From: Lentzea alba
Lineage (GTDB): Bacteria > Actinomycetota > Actinomycetes > Mycobacteriales > Pseudonocardiaceae
Reading direction: 5' to 3'
Length of the DNA: 64,000 bases
Assembly: GCF_011067745.1 (NCBI RefSeq)
Contig: NZ_JAAMPJ010000014.1
Coordinates: 1-64,000, forward strand
How positions within the stretch are numbered: the first letter of the stretch is position 1; the number at the start of each line of letters is the position of its first letter. Below are positions 1 through 13,625 of this stretch, one piece after another. The position numbers and the translations under genes were made by a program. The notes under the pieces were generated by a model. The model was given only the letters and a program-made list of their open reading frames with translations, made no database searches and was not told where the DNA came from.

Positions 1-77
1 CGCTGCCCGTTCTGCGCGGGCAGCAACGGCGCGATCGCAGCCCAGGCCTTGTCCGTCAGCTCACCACGTCCGACCAC
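1..77 (-). CDS. IS5-type transposase, N-terminal fragment (runs off left edge)
   Basis: A minus-strand frame opens at GTG 77 and stays open to base 1. It reads GELTDKAWAAIAPLLP, the typical beginning of IS5/IS4-group (DUF4096-type) transposases, which catalyse DDE cut-and-paste transposition. Only about 25 residues are inside the window, so the catalytic core cannot be checked and intactness is unknown. No SD sequence is obvious. I could not define the inverted-repeat end of the element in the 190 bp between it and the haloperoxidase gene; that stretch shows no other gene. Family call from a short but characteristic N-terminus. Confidence 0.6.
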   Translation of the reverse strand, partial: MVGRGELTDKAWAAIAPLLPAQNGQ

Positions 78-269
78 ACATCATCATCTGCACACGATCA
101 TGAGAAAGATCCGCAGGACACGCCCTAACCCGAGAACTCTCCGGCGACCCACCACCAGCACGCTGGGGCCAGCCCAGACAACCCAGCTCAACCACGGCAT
201 GACCATCTACCAACAGGCTCTCAGAGGCAGTGAATGGCCATGAGCGACTCTAGTGGTCGTCGCGTAATT

Positions 270-1538
270 CTACAGTGGACAGTCGCCGTGGTGCGAGGGG
301 CCCGTGCGTTTCAACAGTCGTGTGGCGAGCACCTCGGTCGCGACACCGCGTCCGACGGCAAGACCCGCCTGGTTGCTGAACTCGAAGTGCTGCCCGCCGA
401 ACACCCGTGACTTGCCGGCCTCGGCGGCAGCGGCGGAGAAGCTCGGGTAGGTGCGCGCCTGGCCGCCCGGCGCGGTGTCCGTGGTGTGCGTGAAGCGAAT
501 GGTGTCCGCGCAGAAGAACCCGGCCAGTACAGCCGCCGCCGCGCCGCTGTAGGAACTGTGCCCGGACGGGTACTCCGGTGTACCGCCGACGCTGCCGGCT
601 CGCGGCGCCCAGCTCGGATTCGGTTGCGTCCACGGGTTTCCGTCGGTGTCCGCCTCGCGGATCGCCGTGGCCGGGCGCCAATGCCGGTAGGTGAACTTCG
701 TCGCGACGGTGGGAACCGTGGTGTCGGCCAGGGTCATCGTCAGCAACGCCATGAGGCGGGCGGAGGCGGGCAACGGCAGATCCTGGGACACCGTCAGTGC
801 GATCTTGACCCACTCGCCGGCGGGTTGGCCGGTGCCGGTCGGCACGGACCAGAACTCGAAGGTGGCGAGCTTGTCGGGGGCGGTGATCGCGGCGTCGCCG
901 AGGAGCGCGACCTCGGCGAAGGCGGCGGCGTAGTCGAGGCTGTCCAGGGCGGGTGGCGGGCCCGGTACGTGCGCGGCGGGGTCGGTGACGGCGAACGGCC
1001 GAACGTCGCGGTACTGCACACCGGACCACTCGGCGCGGAACACTCCGGGGCCGGCGCCGGCGGGCTGGGTTTGCACCGGAGTCGAGCCGTCGTCGGTGCG
1101 GGAGGTCACCACGCGCACCCCGACCTCACGTCCCCAGCGCACCCCGGCGTCGCGCTGGTGGCCGGGACGCAGGCCGGCCAGGTCGGCCTGCAGTTGTGCG
1201 TCGTACTCGACAACACGAGCGGGGTCCAGCCGGACCAGGACGACGTGTGCCGCCGCCACGGCCGCGGCGCGGGAGTCAGCGCCACGCGGGCCTGGGCCGG
1301 GTACCAGCGCGTGGGCGCGGGCCGGGTGGGCGAGCCCGTTGACCGCGTCGTAGATGGCCACGTTGAGCATCGCGTAGGTGCGGGCCGCGTCGGCGTCGGT
1401 GGCGCGGGTGGCGCGCACCGCGGTCAACGCGAGCTCGTTCCACACCCGCACGCTGTCCACCTGCGGCTCGGCGTCCGCGGGTGCGCTCAACCCCGCTGCG
1501 GCCAGACCGAGTACCAGAGCCAGGACGATCTTCTTCAC
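270..1538 (-). CDS. Secreted vanadium-haloperoxidase/PAP2-superfamily enzyme
   Basis: A 422-aa protein of the PAP2/vanadium chloroperoxidase fold. Relatives oxidise halides with hydrogen peroxide on a vanadate cofactor; others are acid phosphatases. A Sec signal peptide (KKIVLALVLGLAAAG, cleavage near residue 23) precedes the vanadate-binding residues in family order: K281 and R288 (KFTYRHWRP), S325-G326-H327 (PSGHSS), R378 and H384 (SRVFGGQHF). The frame extends to TTG 1553, but GTG 1538 has GGGAGG 7 nt upstream and starts exactly at the signal peptide, so it is preferred. It acts outside the cell. It lies downstream of the xylanase on the same strand, separated by a hairpin. Whether it halogenates or dephosphorylates cannot be read from the motif. 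Confidence 0.88.
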   Translation of the reverse strand: MKKIVLALVLGLAAAGLSAPADAEPQVDSVRVWNELALTAVRATRATDADAARTYAMLNVAIYDAVNGLAHPARAHALVPGPGPRGADSRAAAVAAAHVVLVRLDPARVVEYDAQLQADLAGLRPGHQRDAGVRWGREVGVRVVTSRTDDGSTPVQTQPAGAGPGVFRAEWSGVQYRDVRPFAVTDPAAHVPGPPPALDSLDYAAAFAEVALLGDAAITAPDKLATFEFWSVPTGTGQPAGEWVKIALTVSQDLPLPASARLMALLTMTLADTTVPTVATKFTYRHWRPATAIREADTDGNPWTQPNPSWAPRAGSVGGTPEYPSGHSSYSGAAAAVLAGFFCADTIRFTHTTDTAPGGQARTYPSFSAAAAEAGKSRVFGGQHFEFSNQAGLAVGRGVATEVLATRLLKRTGPSHHGDCPL

Positions 1539-1657
1539 GACCTCGCCTCCCAAAGACGCCGAAGAAGCCGCAGTCTCGAACGTCCTATCGTGGCGTGGTT
1601 CGAGCTGCGCTGCGACGGCTGCTTGAGGGCGACCTGGCTGGTACGAATGGCTGTCCG

Positions 1658-1689
1658 GTGCGGGCCCGCCGCGAACGACGGGCCCGCAC
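1658..1689 (-). terminator. Hairpin terminator downstream of xylanase gene
   Basis: A perfect 11-bp stem (GTGCGGGCCCG at 1658-1668 pairing with 1679-1689) with a 10-nt loop, 11 nt past the xylanase stop codon. There is no U-tract, as is common for actinobacterial terminators. It separates the xylanase and haloperoxidase transcripts. Confidence 0.65.
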
Positions 1690-1700
1690 GAGGCCGGTGA

Positions 1701-3837
<2,137 letters not shown>

Positions 3838-3922
3838 CTCCGCAGCCTATCCGGAAGATAAACGGGCCGCGTCCCGTTTGTGCGGAGGACTGTCCACCGA
3901 AGTCCGCTCCTGGGAGTACGTC

Positions 3923-4480
3923 ATGGCCGTTCGCATCCTCACCCTCGTCGGCAGCCTCCGCGCCGGATCGCACAACCGCAGGCTCGCCGAAGCCGCCGTG
4001 CAGATCGCGCCGGAGCACGTCGAGGTCGGCCTGTTCGACGGCCTGGACACGGTGCCGTTCTACAACGAGGACATCGACGCCGAGGGCAGCGTTCCCGCCT
4101 CGGCCGTGAAGCTGCGCGAAGCCGCTGCCGAGGCCGACGCCTTGCTGCTGGTCTCGCCCGAGTACAACGGCACCATCCCGGCCGTGCTGAAGAACGCCAT
4201 CGACTGGCTGTCGCGCCCCTACGGCGCGGGCGCCCTGTCCGGCAAGCCGGTCGCCGTCGTCGGCACCGCGTTCGGCCAGTACGGCGGCGTGTGGGCCCAG
4301 GACGAGGCCCGCAAGGCCGTCAAGATCGCCGGCGCCGAGGTCGCCGAGGACCTGACGCTGTCGATCCCCGGCTCCGTGGTCCGCTTCGCCGACCTCCACC
4401 CGGTCGACGACCCCGAGGTCACCGACCAGTTGACCGTCGTCCTCGAAGGCCTGGCCGCCCGCACCTCCGCCACCGTCTGA
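3923..4480 (+). CDS. NAD(P)H-dependent FMN reductase
   Basis: A 185-aa flavodoxin-fold NADPH:FMN/quinone reductase (ArsH/ChrR/YieF-like family). Visible signatures are the phosphate-binding loop GSLRAGSHNRRLA near the N-terminus and SPEYNGTIPAVLKNAIDWL in the middle, the family's flavin-contact motif. It reduces FMN, quinones or azo/nitro compounds with NAD(P)H in the cytosol. ATG 3923 is chosen because GGGAG lies 6 nt upstream and the family motif begins within ten residues; the open frame extends further upstream but would overlap the divergent regulator. Probably controlled by the adjacent TetR protein. It is convergent with the cellulase gene across a double-hairpin region. Confidence 0.9.
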   Translation: MAVRILTLVGSLRAGSHNRRLAEAAVQIAPEHVEVGLFDGLDTVPFYNEDIDAEGSVPASAVKLREAAAEADALLLVSPEYNGTIPAVLKNAIDWLSRPYGAGALSGKPVAVVGTAFGQYGGVWAQDEARKAVKIAGAEVAEDLTLSIPGSVVRFADLHPVDDPEVTDQLTVVLEGLAARTSATV

Positions 4481-4493
4481 CCTGGCACCATCC

Positions 4494-4544
4494 GCACGCG
4501 GGGCCCCTTCGTACTGTGTGTCAGTACGAAAGCTCCCCGCGTGC
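4494..4544. terminator. GC-rich hairpin, repeat copy A (bidirectional terminator)
   Basis: Outer arms GCACGCGGGG (4494-4503) and CCCCGCGTGC (4535-4544) pair perfectly. An inner stem TTCGTACTG/CAGTACGAA surrounds a TGTGT loop. It lies 13 nt after the FMN-reductase stop and faces the convergent cellulase gene. The same hairpin recurs at 4649-4700 and 22368-22420, so it is a repeated family element. Confidence 0.75.
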
Positions 4545-4547
4545 ACC

Positions 4548-4641
4548 GCTGAGCGCGGCTGGTGAGGGCTGCGGCGGCGGCCGTCTGACTCGCTGTTGAG
4601 CGCGGTTGGTGAGGGTTGTGGCGGCCGTCGTTTGGCTTGTT
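4548..4641. repeat. 47-bp tandem duplication between two hairpins
   Basis: Two adjacent degenerate copies (4548-4594 and 4595-4641), both containing TTGAGCGCGG-like and GGTGAGGG-like blocks. They are sandwiched between hairpin copies A and B. No coding frame is credible here. Confidence 0.65.
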
Positions 4642-4648
4642 GTGGGGT

Positions 4649-4700
4649 GCACGCGGGGAGCTTTCGTACTGTGTGTCAGTACGAGAGGGCCCCCGCGTGC
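4649..4700. terminator. GC-rich hairpin, repeat copy B (inverted relative to copy A)
   Basis: The same outer arms GCACGCGGGG/CCCCGCGTGC and CGTACTG/CAGTACG inner stem as copy A. The asymmetric segments between stems (AGCT on one side, GGGCC-like on the other) are swapped, so copy B is the reverse complement form. It begins 2 nt after the cellulase stop and probably terminates that gene. Confidence 0.75.
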
Positions 4701-4702
4701 GG

Positions 4703-8319
<3,617 letters not shown>

Positions 8320-8340
8320 CACGTCCTCGTCGACGGATTC

Positions 8341-8354
8341 TGGGAGCGCTCCCA
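8341..8354. promoter_or_regulatory. CebR-type operator 1
   Basis: Exact TGGGAGCGCTCCCA, the 14-bp palindrome bound by the cellobiose/cellotriose-responsive LacI-family repressor CebR in Streptomyces. It is extended here by matching GATTC/GAATC flanks. It lies 21 bp upstream of the arabinofuranosidase-like start, inside the expected 5' region. Confidence 0.9.
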
Positions 8355-8434
8355 GAATCCTGACTGGGTTACCGGTGGTCAAGAAGAACCGGTCCCGGTC
8401 CGCGTTCGAGAATCGATTCGATTCGAACGTCAGG

Positions 8435-9715
8435 TCACTTGGCGGCCTTCTGCGCCTCCTGCACCGCGGTGCGCCAGGCCTCGTCGGGGTTCTTGCCCTG
8501 CTCGACGGACTGCAGCGCCGGGGCGAACACGTTCTCCTGGAGCTGTCCGTCGGCGGGGCCCTTGTACTGCGCGGCCTTGACCTTCTGCGCCTGCGCGGCG
8601 AACAGCGCACCCGCCTTGACGTCGCCGAAGTAGGTGTTGACCTGTTCCAGCAGCGCCCGGTTCTCGAGGGCGTCGACCTGGCTGGGGAACGTGCCCCTGG
8701 CCTGGAACGCCTTGATCTGCTGCTCCGGCGCCGTGAGCCAGGCCGCGAGCTCTGCGGCCTTGGCGGCGTTGCGGCTCTGCTTCGGCACGGTCAGGTACGA
8801 GCCGCCCCAGTTCCCGCCGCCGTTGGGGAACGCGTCGGTGACGGCCCACTTGCCCGCGTTCTCCGGCCCGGCCTGGGTCTCGATGACGCCGAGCATCCAC
8901 GACGGGCACGTCTTCGTGGCGAACCTGCCGAGCTTGAAACCGGTGTTCCACTCGTTGCTGAACGCGACCAGCTTCGCCGACTGCCCTTTCGCCACGGCGT
9001 TCGTCACGGCGGTCCAGTCGCTCCTGATGGCGGGGTTGGACTCGACGACCAGCTTGTCGGATCTGTCGAAGTAGCCGACGTCGTGCTGGTTGTGCATGGC
9101 GTTGAAGATCTGCGCCGCGCCGTCGAACCACGCGACGCCGGACACCTTCGCGACGAACTGGTCACCTGCCGCGAAGTAGCTGTCCCAGGTGGCGAAGAGC
9201 CGCTTCACCTCCTCCGGGTCGGACGGCAGGCCGGCACTCGCGAACAGGTCCTTGCGGTAGCACATGGCGAGCGGCCCGATGTCCGTGCCGAACCCGATCA
9301 GCCTGCGGTCCTTGGTGGTCGCGGCCTCGGCCTTCCACGGCAGCCAGCGGTCGGGCGTGACGTCCTTCGGGCCGATCTCCTTGAGGTCGTTGAACTGGCC
9401 GGCCTTGGCCATCACCTGGCTCAGGTAGCCCTCCTCGACCGCCTCGACGTCGGCGAGTCCGGATCCGGCACCCAGCTTGGTGAAGAGGTTCTGGTGGTGC
9501 GGGGCGCCCTGGCCCGTCTTGCGTTGAGTGATTTTGACGTCCGGATGGGCGGCCTCGTATTCCTTGAACAACTCGTCATAGCCGAACTCGTTGAACGTGG
9601 CGATGGTCAGCTCGGTCCTGCCGTCGGCGGCTTTGCCTGCACCGCAGGCGGTCACGGCGAGCGTGGAGGCGACGGCGCAGACCAGTGCGGTGATCTGGCG
9701 GCGGCGGGAACGCAC
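8435..9715 (-). CDS. Sugar ABC-transporter substrate-binding lipoprotein (CebE-like role)
   Basis: A 426-aa extracytoplasmic solute-binding protein of the family-1 (oligosaccharide) type. The lipoprotein signal ends in LAVTAC with lipidated C24; the mature part begins GAGKAADGRTELTIATFNEFG, the usual opening of sugar-binding proteins. GTG 9715 is preferred because AGAGGAG lies 7-8 nt upstream; the frame continues upstream but would run through the operator. No permease or ATPase of this system is adjacent, so it must use components encoded elsewhere. An exact CebR operator at 9747 implies induction by cello-oligosaccharides, so cellobiose/cellotriose or a related hemicellulose oligomer is the likely ligand; ligand identity is inference. 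Confidence 0.88.
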   Translation of the reverse strand: MRSRRRQITALVCAVASTLAVTACGAGKAADGRTELTIATFNEFGYDELFKEYEAAHPDVKITQRKTGQGAPHHQNLFTKLGAGSGLADVEAVEEGYLSQVMAKAGQFNDLKEIGPKDVTPDRWLPWKAEAATTKDRRLIGFGTDIGPLAMCYRKDLFASAGLPSDPEEVKRLFATWDSYFAAGDQFVAKVSGVAWFDGAAQIFNAMHNQHDVGYFDRSDKLVVESNPAIRSDWTAVTNAVAKGQSAKLVAFSNEWNTGFKLGRFATKTCPSWMLGVIETQAGPENAGKWAVTDAFPNGGGNWGGSYLTVPKQSRNAAKAAELAAWLTAPEQQIKAFQARGTFPSQVDALENRALLEQVNTYFGDVKAGALFAAQAQKVKAAQYKGPADGQLQENVFAPALQSVEQGKNPDEAWRTAVQEAQKAAK

Positions 9716-9746
9716 GGGAGAACTCCTCTGGTCTCGGTGGAAATTC

Positions 9747-9760
9747 TGGGAGCGCTCCCA
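9747..9760. promoter_or_regulatory. CebR-type operator 2
   Basis: Second exact TGGGAGCGCTCCCA, flanked by TTC/GAA, 31 bp upstream of the binding-protein start codon. The rest of the 279-bp divergent region to the RbsA-like gene holds the plus-strand promoter at 9905 and no gene. Confidence 0.9.
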
Positions 9761-9904
9761 GAAAATGGCGAGTCTGGAGTCGTCTCCTGGAGGTGTCAAG
9801 CAGCTCGACCGTGGGTGATGGACCGACCACGGAGAGGCAGGGACGTCGACGCACCCGCTGGTGGTCAAGGAAAAAGATGGCCGATATGTGCCACGTCAAC
9901 AATC

Positions 9905-9933
9905 TTGACCGGGTGAAAAACGGCTCGTTAGTT
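9905..9933 (+). promoter_or_regulatory. Sigma-70-type promoter of the sugar ABC operon
   Basis: TTGACC (9905-9910), a 17-bp spacer and TTAGTT (9928-9933), 61 bp upstream of the ATPase start. Best-scoring promoter by eye in this intergenic region. Confidence 0.55.
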
Positions 9934-9994
9934 TGATTGTCCTCAAGTCGAATTCCCTGATGGCACAACGGTTGCCGGGGCCTCGGAGGACTCA

Positions 9995-11515
9995 ATGGCG
10001 ATGACGGCGCCGGCTGCTGCACTGCTGTCGGTCCGGGGAGTGGTGAAGCGCTTTCCCGGTGTGACGGCTCTGCAGGGAGTGGACTTCGAGGTGCGCGCGG
10101 GCGAGGTGCACTGCCTGCTCGGGCAGAACGGCGCGGGCAAGTCGACGCTGATCAAGGTGCTGTCCGGCGCGCACCGCCCGGACGAGGGCGAGATCCGCTG
10201 GCGGGGCGAGGTGGTGTCGTTCGGCAACCCGACCGCCGCGATGCGCAGCGGGGTCGCCGCCATCTACCAGGAGCTGGACCTCGTGGCGGGATTGTCGGTG
10301 GCCGACAACGTGTTCCTCGGCCACGAACTGTCCACGGCGGGCTTCAGCCGACGGGCGGAGGCTCGCCGCAGGACCCGCGCACTGCTCGATCGGCTGGGAC
10401 ACCCGGACATCTCGCCCGACCGCGACGTCGGCCGGTTGTCCGTGGCACATCAGCAGGTCGTCAGCATGGCGCGGGCGCTGTCGCTGGACGGACAGCTGCT
10501 GATCATGGACGAGCCGTCGGCCGTGCTGGACCCGGACGAGGTGCGGGTCCTGTTCGGGATCATCAGGGAGCTCACCGCCCAAGGGGTGGCGGTGATCTAC
10601 ATCTCGCACCGGCTGGCCGAGATCCGCGAGATCGGCGACCGCGTGACCGTCCTCAAGGACGGCCGCACCGTCGCGACGGGCCTGCCCGCACGCGAGACGA
10701 AGACCTCGGAACTGATCGGGTTGATGACCGGTCGGGTGCTGGACAACGTGTTCCCGCACCGGAAACCGGTCGACCCGGCCGCTCCCGAGGTGCTGGTGGT
10801 GCGCGGCCTGGCTGACGGTGACCGCTTTGCCGGCGTGGATCTCACCGTCCACGCCGGTGAGGTGGTCGGGCTCGCGGGTCTCGTCGGGTCGGGCCGCTCG
10901 GAGATCCTGGAAACCGTCTACGGCGCAAGGAAAGCGGCCGAGGGCACCGTCGAGGTCGACGGCAGGAAGCTGCGGCGGGGAAGCGTCGGCGCGGCCGTGC
11001 GCGCGGGGATGGGGTTGTGCCCCGAGGAACGCAAGAGCCAGGGACTGCTGCTGGACCAGGCCGTCTACCGCAACATCACCGTCTCGTCGATGTCGGCGTT
11101 CGCCCGGTTCGGGTTTCTCGACGACCGCGCCGAACGTGCCCGCTCGACGAAGCTCACCGAGGCGCTGGACGTCCGGCCGGCCGGCGTCGACCGGGTGGTG
11201 CGCGGCCTGTCCGGAGGCAACCAGCAGAAGGTCGTGCTCGCGCGGTGGCTGTTGCGGGAATGCCGGGTGCTGCTGCTGGACGAACCCACCCGCGGCGTGG
11301 ACGTGGGCGCGCGCAGCGAGATCTACGAGCTCATCCGCGAACTGGCGGACTCCGGCGTCGCCGTGGTCGTCGTGTCGAGCGACGTCGAGGAGGTCCTGGG
11401 CCTGGCCGACCGGGTCCTGGTGGTGCGCGAGGGCCGGGTGGTCCACGACGGTCCGGCCGACGAGATCGACGAGTCCAGGGTTCTCGACCTGGTCATGGAA
11501 GGACACGCCGCATGA
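9995..11515 (+). CDS. Sugar ABC importer ATPase (RbsA/MglA type, two nucleotide-binding domains)
   Basis: A 506-aa cytosolic ATPase energising a CUT2-type monosaccharide importer. N-terminal domain: Walker A GQNGAGKS at 43-50, Walker B LLIMDEPSAVLD near 170. C-terminal domain: the degenerate P-loop GLVGSGRSE typical of RbsA/MglA/XylG, signature LSGGNQQKV and Walker B LLLDEPTRGVD. ATG 9995 follows GGAGG. The stop overlaps the permease start (ATGA), indicating coupled translation. First gene of a run that continues through permease, binding protein, dehydrogenase and isomerase; substrate probably a pentose, inositol-like or other cyclic polyol sugar, judged only from the partner enzymes. Confidence 0.95.
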   Translation: MAMTAPAAALLSVRGVVKRFPGVTALQGVDFEVRAGEVHCLLGQNGAGKSTLIKVLSGAHRPDEGEIRWRGEVVSFGNPTAAMRSGVAAIYQELDLVAGLSVADNVFLGHELSTAGFSRRAEARRRTRALLDRLGHPDISPDRDVGRLSVAHQQVVSMARALSLDGQLLIMDEPSAVLDPDEVRVLFGIIRELTAQGVAVIYISHRLAEIREIGDRVTVLKDGRTVATGLPARETKTSELIGLMTGRVLDNVFPHRKPVDPAAPEVLVVRGLADGDRFAGVDLTVHAGEVVGLAGLVGSGRSEILETVYGARKAAEGTVEVDGRKLRRGSVGAAVRAGMGLCPEERKSQGLLLDQAVYRNITVSSMSAFARFGFLDDRAERARSTKLTEALDVRPAGVDRVVRGLSGGNQQKVVLARWLLRECRVLLLDEPTRGVDVGARSEIYELIRELADSGVAVVVVSSDVEEVLGLADRVLVVREGRVVHDGPADEIDESRVLDLVMEGHAA

Positions 11516-12543
11516 GCGAGGACACCGCCGCCGTGGCGGCGCAGCAACAGGGAAGACCCCCGGTCGTGCGGCAGTCCGGCATCTCCGGCCTGCTCGGCTC
11601 CGCGGCCGGGCGCAACACCGGTCTCGTCGTCGCACTGATCCTGTTGTGCATCGGCGGTGTGGTCACCGCGGGCGACCGGTTCGCCGACGTCGACAACCTG
11701 CTCACCATCCTGCGACTTGCCGCGGTGATCGGTGTCGTGAGCGTCGGCATGACGTTCGTGATCACCGGCGGCGGGATCGACCTGTCCGTGGGGGCGATCG
11801 TCGCGCTGTCCTCGGTGTGGGCGACAACCCTTGCCACCCAAGGGATCGCGAACAACTCGCACTGGATCGTCATCGTGTTCACCGCGCTCGTGGTGGGCGG
11901 GGTGTGCGGACTGGTCAACGGCGCGCTCATCGCCTACGGCCGGGTCGTGGCGTTCATCGCGACCCTGGCGAGCCTGGCTGCCGCGCGCGGTCTGGCCGAG
12001 ATCATCTCGAACCGCAAGACGCAGATCGTGAACGTGCCGGGCTTCGCCGCGTTCTTCGACGCATCGGTGCTGGGGGTACCGGTGCTCGTGGTGATCTTCG
12101 CGGTGGTCGCCGCGGCCGGGTGGGTGCTGCTCAACCGCACCACGTTCGGGCGCCGGACGTTCGCCGTCGGCGGGAACCCCGAGGCGGCGCGGCTGGCCGG
12201 CATCGACGTGCGGCGGCACACCGTCTGGCTCTACACGCTGCTCGGCCTGTGCTGCGGGCTGGCCGCGGTCATGCTCATCGCCCGCACCACGACCGGCAGC
12301 GCGACCCACGGCGGCCTGTACGAGCTCGACGCGATCGCCGCGGTCGTGATCGGCGGCACGCTGCTGTCCGGCGGCCGGGGCACGATCGCGGGCACCGTCT
12401 TCGGCGTCCTGATCTTCACCACGCTGTCGAACGTCTTCACCCTCAACAACCTCTCCATCTCCGCCCAGGCCGTCGCGAAGGGAGCGATCATCGTGGTCGC
12501 CGTCCTCCTCCAGCAGCGGCTGGCCAGACGCAGCGGCGCCTGA
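11512..12543 (+). CDS. Sugar ABC importer permease (RbsC type)
   Basis: A 343-aa BPD_transp_2 membrane protein with about nine to ten hydrophobic helices starting at ~33 (NTGLVVALILLCIGGVV). Family landmarks are FVITGGGIDLSVGAIVALSS in the first third and GRRTFAVGGNPEAARLAGI, the cytoplasmic loop that docks on the ATPase, near two-thirds. It forms the homodimeric channel for the sugar. ATG 11512 overlaps the ATPase stop by 4 nt. Followed after 37 bp by the binding protein. Confidence 0.95.
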   Translation: MSEDTAAVAAQQQGRPPVVRQSGISGLLGSAAGRNTGLVVALILLCIGGVVTAGDRFADVDNLLTILRLAAVIGVVSVGMTFVITGGGIDLSVGAIVALSSVWATTLATQGIANNSHWIVIVFTALVVGGVCGLVNGALIAYGRVVAFIATLASLAAARGLAEIISNRKTQIVNVPGFAAFFDASVLGVPVLVVIFAVVAAAGWVLLNRTTFGRRTFAVGGNPEAARLAGIDVRRHTVWLYTLLGLCCGLAAVMLIARTTTGSATHGGLYELDAIAAVVIGGTLLSGGRGTIAGTVFGVLIFTTLSNVFTLNNLSISAQAVAKGAIIVVAVLLQQRLARRSGA

Positions 12544-12580
12544 CGCCGCATTCACGACCGCTGCCACCCGAGGAGAATCC

Positions 12581-13606
12581 ATGCCACTCAAGAGAATCGC
12601 CGTACTCGCCGCCTTAACGCTCGCGCTCACCGCGTGCACGGGCAACACGCCGCAGAACCAGGGCGGCGGCAACCAGGGCGGCGGGGTGAAGGTCGCCAAC
12701 GACGAGCCGGGCAAGAAGGTCGTGATCGGGTTCTCCGCACCGGCCGCCGACCACGGCTGGATGGCCGCGATCACCAACGCCGCCAAGGCGGAGGCGGGCA
12801 AGTACTCCGACGTGGAGCTGCGCGTCGTCGAGGGCACCAACGACGTCAACCTCCAGATCAGCCAGGTGGAGACGTTCATCAACGACAAGGTGGACGCGAT
12901 CGTGCTGCTGCCGTTCGACGGCGCCGCCCTTACCCCGGTCGCGCTGAAGGCCATGAAGGCCGGCATCACCGTGATCAACGTGGACCGCCAGTTCGACAGC
13001 CCGTTCGCCGCGCGGTCGACCGTGCTGGGCGACAACCACGGCATGGGCGTGTCCGCCGGCACCTACGTGTGCGAGCGGCTCAAGGACAAGCCCGGCTCCG
13101 TGGTCGCGGAGATCGCCGGCATCGACTCGCTGCCGCTGACCCAGGACCGCAGCAGGGGTTTCGCGCAGGCACTGCAGGGCTGCGGCCTGAAGGTCAGCAA
13201 CCGCGTGGCCGCCGAGTTCACCGTCGAGAGCGGTGAGAGGGCTGCCGCGAACCTGTTGCAGGCCGCCCCCAAGATCGACGCCATCTGGAACCACGACGAC
13301 GACCAGGGCGTCGGCGTCACCGCCGCGATCAAGAACTCCGGCCGCAGCGAGTTCTTCATGGTCGGCGGTGCGGGATCGGCCAACGTGATGCGGGAGATCA
13401 AGGCGGACAACGGCCCGCACAAGGCGACCGTCATCTACCCGTCCACCCAGGGCGCGGACGGCATCCGGCTCGCCCGGCTCGCCGTGCAGGGCAAGAGCCT
13501 CGGCGACCTGGTCGAGGTGGAGGTCCCCCGTGAGGTCCAGCTGTACGCGCCGGTCGTCACCAAGGACAACGTCGACCGCTACCTGCCCACCGCCTTCGAG
13601 TCCTGA
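12581..13606 (+). CDS. Sugar-binding lipoprotein (RbsB/periplasmic-binding type)
   Basis: A 341-aa solute-binding protein with lipobox LALTAC (C19) followed by a flexible Gly/Asn/Gln-rich tether (QNQGGGNQGGG) and a Peripla_BP_4 domain (KKVVIGFSAPAADHGWMAAITNAAKAEA). Motifs such as VDAIVLLPFDGAAL and NVDRQFDSPF match ribose/allose/inositol-binding relatives. It captures the substrate outside the membrane and delivers it to the RbsC-like permease. GAGGAG lies 7 nt before ATG 12581. Same operon as its ATPase and permease, so the importer is complete. Confidence 0.95.
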   Translation: MPLKRIAVLAALTLALTACTGNTPQNQGGGNQGGGVKVANDEPGKKVVIGFSAPAADHGWMAAITNAAKAEAGKYSDVELRVVEGTNDVNLQISQVETFINDKVDAIVLLPFDGAALTPVALKAMKAGITVINVDRQFDSPFAARSTVLGDNHGMGVSAGTYVCERLKDKPGSVVAEIAGIDSLPLTQDRSRGFAQALQGCGLKVSNRVAAEFTVESGERAAANLLQAAPKIDAIWNHDDDQGVGVTAAIKNSGRSEFFMVGGAGSANVMREIKADNGPHKATVIYPSTQGADGIRLARLAVQGKSLGDLVEVEVPREVQLYAPVVTKDNVDRYLPTAFES

Positions 13607-13625
13607 AAAGAGAGGACAGCGCGCA

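Noticed and set aside
78-269. Terminal inverted repeat of the left-edge insertion sequence
   Set aside because: Only one end of the element is in the window, so a repeat or target duplication cannot be verified.
9940-9960. tRNA-like TTCGAAT/GTCGAATTC motifs
   Set aside because: Neither here nor at 8400-8430 can the flanks fold into a cloverleaf; no tRNA or rRNA was found in the window.
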